DNA of 64,000 nucleotides from the NCBI RefSeq assembly GCF_016236915.1, contig NZ_JAEHOK010000006.1, forward strand, positions 62,001 through 126,000, given 5' to 3'. The translations under genes were made by a program, and so were the position numbers. This document shows, piece by piece, positions 62,927 through 64,000 of the stretch (position 1 is its first letter; each line of letters starts with the position of its first letter). The notes under the pieces were generated by a model, which did no database searches, had not been told where the DNA came from, and was given only the letters and a program-made list of their open reading frames with translations. This DNA comes from Salegentibacter maritimus. Lineage in GTDB: Bacteria; Bacteroidota; Bacteroidia; Flavobacteriales; Flavobacteriaceae.

Positions 62927-63347
62927 AACGATACAGGAAATACAGGAAGAAATTGTAGATGAGTTCGCCATGTTCGAAGACTGGATGCAGCGTTACGAAT
63001 ATATGATAGAGCTTGGAAAAGCACTTCCGCTTATAGAAGAAAAATATAAAATTGAGGAAAACCTTATTAAAGGTTGCCAAAGTAAAGTTTGGGTTCACGC
63101 TGAATTAAAAGATGATAAATTGGTGTTTACGGCCGATAGTGATGCGATAATCACCAAAGGGATTGTAGCTATTTTAATAAGGGCTTTTTCAAATCATCAT
63201 CCCTCTGAAATTATAGAAGCCGACACAAAGTTTATAGATGACATTGGCCTAAAAGAACACTTATCACCAACTCGTGCCAATGGTTTGGTAAGTATGGTCA
63301 AACAACTTAAAATGTATGCTGTGGCATACCAAACACAATTAAAATAA
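62919..63347 (+). CDS. sufE: Sulfur acceptor protein SufE
   Basis: This 142-residue sulfur carrier has its catalytic Cys53 in LIKGCQSKVWVH, and the N-terminal helix IQEEIVDEFAMFEDWMQRYEY is typical of SufE. The start is GTG and overlaps the META-domain gene stop by 8 bases. It takes persulfide from SufS and delivers it to SufB. Confidence 0.93.
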   Translation: MSKTIQEIQEEIVDEFAMFEDWMQRYEYMIELGKALPLIEEKYKIEENLIKGCQSKVWVHAELKDDKLVFTADSDAIITKGIVAILIRAFSNHHPSEIIEADTKFIDDIGLKEHLSPTRANGLVSMVKQLKMYAVAYQTQLK

Positions 63348-63348
63348 G

Positions 63349-63672
63349 ATGGAGCAAGAAATAGACACGCAAGAATTGGGAGAAAAGATCGTAAAGGTTT
63401 TAAAAACCATTTATGACCCCGAGATTCCTGTAGACATATACGAATTAGGGCTTATTTACGACGTAATGGTAAATACAGATTATGAAGTAAAAATCCTTAT
63501 GACCCTTACAACACCCAACTGCCCGGTAGCCGAAAGTTTACCACAGGAAGTGAAAGAAAAAGTCGCTTCTATAGATACCGTTAAAGAAGCCGAGGTAGAG
63601 ATCACTTTCGATCCGCCCTGGAACCAGGATTTAATAAGTGAAGAAGCGAAATTGGAATTAGGACTTTTATAG
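63349..63672 (+). CDS. MIP18/DUF59-domain Fe-S protein maturation factor (SufT-like)
   Basis: This 107-residue DUF59 protein has YDPEIPVDIYELGLIYDV and LTTPNCPVAESLP (Cys probably functional), then FDPPWNQDLISEEAKLELGLL. DUF59 proteins in suf operons (SufT) help mature some Fe-S targets. It starts 1 base after the sufE stop codon, so it is clearly part of the operon. Confidence 0.88.
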   Translation: MEQEIDTQELGEKIVKVLKTIYDPEIPVDIYELGLIYDVMVNTDYEVKILMTLTTPNCPVAESLPQEVKEKVASIDTVKEAEVEITFDPPWNQDLISEEAKLELGLL

Positions 63673-63726
63673 ATTCTAAAAGTTTAAAAACCCATTAACT
63701 TTTAACCATAAACCCTTTACTTTATT

Positions 63727-64000
63727 ATGGCCGAAGAAATTGTAAACCGGGTAGCCAACAGCAAACTTATAACCTTTAATCTTGAGGATTATTATCCTGA
63801 AGGTGAACGCGTATTGTTTGATGTGAAAGATTGGCTCCTGGAAGGTTTCGTTTTACGGGAAAGTGAATTTAGGGAGCAGGCCAAAAATCACGACTGGAGC
63901 CAGTATCAAGACAAGTTTATTGCGCTTACCTGTTCCAGTGATGCTATAATTCCTGCCTGGGCCTTTATGTTATTGGCCACTTATTTACAAGCCTACGCAA
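63727..64000 (+). CDS. DUF2480 family protein (3' end cut by window)
   Basis: The visible 91 residues start MAEEIVNRVANSKLITFNLE and continue with WLLEGFVLRESEFREQ and AIIPAWAFMLLATYL, typical of DUF2480 proteins found downstream of suf genes in Bacteroidota. The frame is open to the window end. The gap after the SufT-like gene is 54 bases, so it may be in the same operon. Function unknown. Confidence 0.8.
   Translation, partial: MAEEIVNRVANSKLITFNLEDYYPEGERVLFDVKDWLLEGFVLRESEFREQAKNHDWSQYQDKFIALTCSSDAIIPAWAFMLLATYLQAYA

Noticed and set aside
1-64000. CRISPR array, prophage, integrase or transposase genes
   Set aside because: No regular spaced repeats or recognisable phage/transposase proteins were seen on either strand.

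Overview
The window looks like a chromosome segment of a marine-type member of the Flavobacteriaceae (Bacteroidota). The evidence is low-GC DNA, many Bacteroidota-specific families (DUF4374 lipoprotein, DUF4174, DUF2480, YraN, PdeM, four-helix-bundle S23-type protein, cytochrome b type SdhC), lipoproteins with Ser/Asp-rich sequence after the lipidated Cys, SPI signal peptides ending in A-Q, almost no Shine-Dalgarno sequences, and promoters of the Bacteroidota -33 TTG / -7 TAnnTTTG type. No phage, integrase, insertion sequence with a transposase, CRISPR array, rRNA or tRNA was recognised.

Layout. 1-5.9 kb: the end of a tripartite RND efflux operon (TolC-like channel, lipoprotein adaptor, permease). 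6-11.5 kb: a small cupin protein, a MORN-type periplasmic protein, aspS, a ClC-type chloride channel with CBS domains, a small membrane protein and a cold-shock protein. 11.5-17.7 kb: an iron/xenosiderophore-type locus, with an AraC regulator divergent from a TonB receptor, a DUF4374 surface lipoprotein and a PepSY membrane protein (XusABC-like). 17.7-38.9 kb: mostly housekeeping and scattered genes (SDR threonine dehydrogenase, M13 peptidase, YraN, metG, histone-deacetylase-like hydrolase, a short SSB, a single-domain DEAD-like protein, M28 peptidase, mfd). 38.9-42 kb: an accessory patch with two toxin-antitoxin pairs (RelE/ParE-type and RES-Xre) around an unusual flavin disulfide-oxidoreductase homologue. 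42-51 kb: TspO-like protein, PdeM, methionine aminotransferase, the sdhCAB operon with a four-helix-bundle gene inserted between sdhA and sdhB, and asnB. 51-56.5 kb: CbpA/CbpM co-chaperone pair, aminopeptidase P, an alpha/beta hydrolase and thiL. 56.7-64 kb: a complete SUF iron-sulfur assembly operon (sufA, sufB, sufC, sufD, sufS, sufE, sufT-like) with two small lipoprotein genes inside it, ending in a DUF2480 gene cut by the window edge.

The genes suggest an aerobic heterotroph with iron piracy, Fe-S assembly feeding SdhB, and efflux. The least ordinary signals are non-coding. One is a dispersed palindromic repeat (four copies) bounded by CGTCA/TGACG that folds into two or three hairpins. 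A second short repeat family has ends GTAAACTA and CCAATAAA. Several -7 elements lie only 5-7 bases before the start codon, implying leaderless or nearly leaderless mRNAs. On the protein side, the best leads are the XusABC-like locus with a perfect palindrome at its predicted transcription start, a solo DEAD-like domain whose motif II reads EDAE, and an oxidoreductase with the CxxxxC pair but no C-terminal His-Glu dyad. All assignments come from reading the sequence; no searches or structure predictions were run.
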